From Phoronis australis (taxonomy: Eukaryota; Phoronida; Phoronidae): DNA of 49,709 nucleotides. Under the pieces are notes generated by a model. The model worked only from the letters and a program-made list of their open reading frames with translations. It did not search any database and was not told where the DNA came from. The stretch is taken from assembly GCA_002633005.1 (NCBI GenBank), contig NMRA01000309.1, positions 354,682 through 404,390 of the forward strand. Direction: 5' to 3'. Position numbers and translations under genes: made by a program. Numbering within the stretch: the stretch's first letter is position 1; every line of letters begins with the position of its first letter. Below, one piece after another: positions 46,534 to 49,709 of this stretch.

Positions 46534-46734
46534 TTTGCTTCTTTTCCGTCAATTTCGCCAAGTGTTGCTCCTTCGAGCGCTTTCATTTTAGTTAGTACTA
46601 CAACTACCATTATTGATACCAGATTACATTTTATGCAAACATGAACACGATGAAAGGGGTTTTGAGATGCCCCTCTGATGACAGAATCATATTTATCAGT
46701 TTCACTTAAGCAAAACACTCCTCACGATTTAATC

Positions 46735-47312
46735 AGCTTTTTCTCGGCTTCAGTTCGGCAAATCGACTTAATTTGAACCTAGAAACACAAGTTCTCAAAA
46801 ACGGTTCTGTGGATTTCGTTGAAACTTTCCAAATTTAATATTTATTCATCAATCTCAAAAACAATGTAAAGATCTTTTAATATGCAGGATTGTTTTTTGC
46901 GAATACGACCATATTTTACAATACCATACGTTTTGCGAGTTGAATTGTCATATAAACCAAATGAAAAGACTAATCAAAAATTCCTAATAGCGTTTTTGAG
47001 GTAATTAAACTGGTTTTCATTTAAAAAAGGTTTCTTTAAAAGCAACCGAGAGGTTATTTTGCTACGAATACACCTTTTTAAAAATGAAATTTTGACTTAA
47101 AAAGGTGTTACATAATAATGACAATAACAATAACAATAGTATTAGTAATAATAGTAATAATGGAACATAAATATAAACATATTTTGATATTATCTGATCT
47201 TTTTTCTTTCAGAAAATATATACTTTTACTAGTTGACAAAGACTAGTTTTTTTTACATACGAGTTTGAATGGAGGCCACTAAATAAGGTTTGAGATAACC
47301 TTAATCAACTTA
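46735..47312 (-). repeat. long non-coding interspersed repeat, copy 3 (inverted)
   Basis: Reverse complement of about 11035-11550: CTTTTTCTCGGCTTCAG, CACAAGTTCTCAAAAACGG, TATTTATTCATCAATCTC, AACGTATGG-type middle, GAAATTTTGACTTAAAAAGG, TTTCAGAAAATATATAC and GGCCACTAAATAAGG. It carries an AAT/AAC microsatellite (47113-47163) inserted inside, and is truncated on the side matching the 3' half of copy 1. Confidence 0.75.
47113..47163. repeat. AAT-rich microsatellite inside repeat copy 3
   Basis: Imperfect AATAATGACAATAACAATAA run ending GTAATAATGG. Copy 1 has only CATTAATATTACG at the same place, so the array expanded within this copy. Confidence 0.75.
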
Positions 47313-48002
47313 ATGTGAATTTAATGGTCACTGATAACAGAATTCCTGTTTCTAATGTAAGTTAAAACAATGCAAGGTAACAATACATTACTGCTCCAAG
47401 TCTAAATAGTTACAGTTGTTGAACAAGAGCGAGAACAAAAGCCAAAACTGTTGTAAAATGTTTTTATAGTTGAAATTAACTTTATCTCATGAGAATAACA
47501 ATAACGTCTATCGAGGACCAAATAACAAAAGAGACTTTTCCCCTTAAACACAACCGTAAATGACAAGAAAAATCAATACCATCCAATTTTTATAAGTCTT
47601 AAAAGTTTGTTACTACACTAATCCTTAATATCAACCCTGATTTCATCTAAGCTATATCATGTTATTCGCGCATCCATTAAACGCAATCAAATTAACTGCA
47701 AGCACAAGCTTTTCTACTGGTTTTTCTAATAAACAATTGTGTTCAAGTGTTACAGAGCACAATGTACACATTTGTGATACAAATAAAAATCGCTCAATCA
47801 ATCAAAATGAACAAATCGAGTGAGCTTAAATCCAATTACTTGTTACCAGTCTAGAAAGTTGCAGCACAAAATGTAGTTCAGCACTTCATTACACACCTGC
47901 AGTTCATGGAAGATAAAGCTATGTTTTTTTACATAAAAGCTTGTGGTGAGATTTTGAAAAACTTCCAGGATATGCTTAGAATAAACAAAGGAACGATGCA
48001 TT
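47313..48002. other. unassigned DNA
   Basis: Nothing recognised. Confidence 0.45.
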
Positions 48003-48180
48003 ACCGTAAACGTTCGGGTTAACGCCCTGGGCGGTCAAATTGGCAAACCCAAAAAATCGGGGGTGGGCGGTTAACCAGACATGGGCGCTTAAACGTGAAA
48101 TTTCAAGAAATCCAGGGTGGGCGGTTAACCGAACATGGGCGCTTATTACGACAGACAACCGCCCTGGGCGGTTAATCTGA
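48003..48180. repeat. GGGCGGTTAACC-type repeat, copy 3
   Basis: Left end ATTACCGTAAACGTTCGGG, then alternating GTGGGCGGTTAACC and ATGGGCGCTTA phrases. The unit GTGGGCGGTTAACC repeats at 48064 and 48118, a 54-base period. Also holds two CGCCCTGGGCGG palindromic cores. Its left end is the inverted counterpart of the right ends of copies at 1327 and 15256. The minus-strand frame at 47976-48230 is a repeat artefact. Confidence 0.75.
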
Positions 48181-49487
48181 TCTCGTGATCTAAGTCCCCA
48201 CACCACACACGCACTCGGAACGCGTAGCACTTTTCAAAGAGCGTTATCGTCACGTCGCCACATGACGGGGAAAATGTCATAACAGCGGATGATCTCAACA
48301 AAGGTTCTCTTGCCCTCAGATTAGTTATTCACTATTAAATTTACAGAATTGCTGAGTAATAGCCCCGTGCCATCCTGCGGTCTTGTTACTTTGTCCTGTG
48401 CAGCGCAGACGACCAGAGACCACGCAGCCTCTACTTGGATTGCAAATATTTCAAGATGTGACCTTGCTAAAGTGCGCGCGTGCAAGCTTCACGTGTTGCA
48501 GAGGTCACAGCAGACATCAAATTTATGGTTACAGTCTCGTACTAGCTGTCAAGTTCATAGTCAGAGAGCAGTTTTAAAATTAGTTGTAATAAAAGTTTGA
48601 TAAACTTAATTCAGATGTTTTTTGTGTTTGGGATGTCGACACTCCGTGACTCAATGACATTTTCAGCATATGGTTCTGCGGCTAGCTGTTTTATTTCGAC
48701 AGCCCGGCATTGCTCACTTGCCGTTGCGCCAAACATGCTCGGCAAAGAAGTAGGCCTAAGACAAGAATCAACGATAAAATTTCGAGCCACGGCATAAATA
48801 TGTGATAAAACGCCACAAAACAGCGATGTTTCAATTCATTCTTAAACGATCACCTTACCAAACTTCGTGGTGGAAAAACATTTATTTTTCATGCAGGATG
48901 TCCAGATTATCCTATTTACATCACTTGCAAAATCGCAGTGCGGCACTGTTCAGTCAGGCTGTTAGCGCGCAATGTCTCAGTCGGCTGACAATCGTGATTT
49001 ATAAATGCCATCAAGTAATATAACGGCCTCTTTCGATATATGCACCTCGTTTTTTTATGGCAAAAGATAGCGGCGGGATTCAGCACGCACGTAGGGCCTA
49101 CGTGTGAGTCACCTGTCAGTCACATGTTGGTGTCAAGGTAACATGCACTCCAAAGTGTGGGAACTTGCGCACGTGCACCACTACAAAGTCGCCAAAGAGA
49201 ATAGCGACAGTCCTAAGTATCAAAAACGGGCGTGACTATGTACTTTTAAGCTGTTGCTACAAAAGACCCAATTCCTTACGATGTTCCTCCATTGCCAATG
49301 TTCCCCAAAACTGCGATGTCAAGTCAGCATGGAAGATAACTGGCATTTACTTCATGACATGTAACAAAAGAACGAGGCTGGAGCTTAACAAAAGAAAGAT
49401 TGATATCAGGCCTCTGAAAAAAATGTAGTTTGGAGTCTGGAATAGGGACTAAATGGGAATAAGTTGTAATGGAGAAAGCTGAACAGT
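48181..49487. other. unassigned, G+C-richer DNA; possible promoter region of an off-window gene
   Basis: More CpG than average (AACGCGTAGC, GTCACGTCGCC, GCACGTGCACC), with an E-box CACGTG at 49172. Several overlapping frames (48349-48600, 48383-48577, 48802-49023, 49165-49428) show no recognisable domain. It could be a promoter or 5' region of a gene beyond the right edge; evidence is composition only. Confidence 0.3.
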
Positions 49488-49690
49488 ACGGTAAAGTCGC
49501 GTGATTTTCGGACGGCCCGCCATTTTCGACCAAGAATAAATATTTACGAAATGAGTTTTTCATAGTCCACGAAATTCGTACAAGGTCCAAAAACTGTTTT
49601 TCAAAGATCCTCGAATTTCGGACATTGTCATAAACATCAGAATTTTGTCCCGCGACTTTCGGACAAGGAAAATTTTAGATACGGTAATTT
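49488..49690. repeat. TTCGGACA-type repeat, least decayed copy
   Basis: GTACGGTAAAGTCGCGTGA then TTTTCGGACGGCCCGCC at the left, TCGAATTTCGGACATTGTC in the middle, and CCCGCGACTTTCGGACAAGG with ATACGGTAATTT at the right. The left and right GTCGCG(T)GATTTTCGGAC and CCGCGACTTTCGGAC phrases are direct relatives about 155 bases apart. The outer ACGGTA is shared with the GGGCGGTTAACC family. Confidence 0.55.
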
Positions 49691-49709
49691 GGGATCGACG
49701 CAACTCCCG

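Overview
This window looks like nuclear DNA from a marine invertebrate animal. It is AT-rich and almost free of long open reading frames. It is crowded with diverged interspersed repeats, includes a tRNA-derived SINE fossil, and holds a class A G-protein-coupled receptor (GPCR) with an animal-type splice acceptor just before its start. No operons, bacterial ribosome-binding sites, CRISPR arrays or phage genes were seen. The repeat style (Pearl-like element with an ACGG tail, HIRAN-like fossil gene, orphan GPCR) would fit an ambulacrarian, cephalochordate or lophotrochozoan genome; I cannot name the species from sequence alone.

There is one convincing intact protein-coding exon, at 37519-38997 on the + strand: a 492-residue seven-transmembrane receptor read without interruption in one exon. 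A 3' splice site ends 14 bases before its ATG, so at least one non-coding exon lies upstream and was not located. Two GTCACGTGAC palindromes at 36.5 and 36.8 kb may belong to its control region. A large 2 x 150-base inverted repeat starts 135 bases after its stop codon and would fold as double-stranded RNA if it lies in the 3' untranslated region. One recognisable dead gene, a HIRAN-domain-like fragment, sits at 14554-14923.

Layout: 0-1 kb has a possible promoter/first-exon edge and then plain AT-rich DNA. 1.1-1.3 kb holds the first copy of a GGGCGGTTAACC repeat family (others at 15.1 and 48.0 kb). 5.6-6.6 kb carries two minisatellites and a G run. 11.0-12.4, 33.5-34.6 and 46.7-47.3 kb hold a non-coding repeat of at least 1.3 kb. 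12.5-13.0 kb has a possible inverted-repeat element. 13.1-14.3 and 44.1-45.8 kb hold two copies of a Pearl/HINE-like composite element built from three alternating ~140-base monomers, the second ending in an ACGG microsatellite and a hairpin. 15.3-33.5 kb is mostly gene-free with scattered repeat fragments and two low-repeat stretches that could be conserved non-coding DNA. 37.5-39.5 kb is the receptor and its foldback. 40.6-40.8 kb is the SINE and 41.9-42.0 kb a small palindromic MITE. 42-50 kb is again repeats and unassigned DNA.

The most interesting structure not explained by ordinary annotation is the composite repeat whose monomers each open with a GCCACTAGGTGGC-type palindrome, matching or nearly matching the animal CTCF insulator motif. 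A separate full match sits outside the element at 2.8 kb. I see no complete new multi-gene system here.
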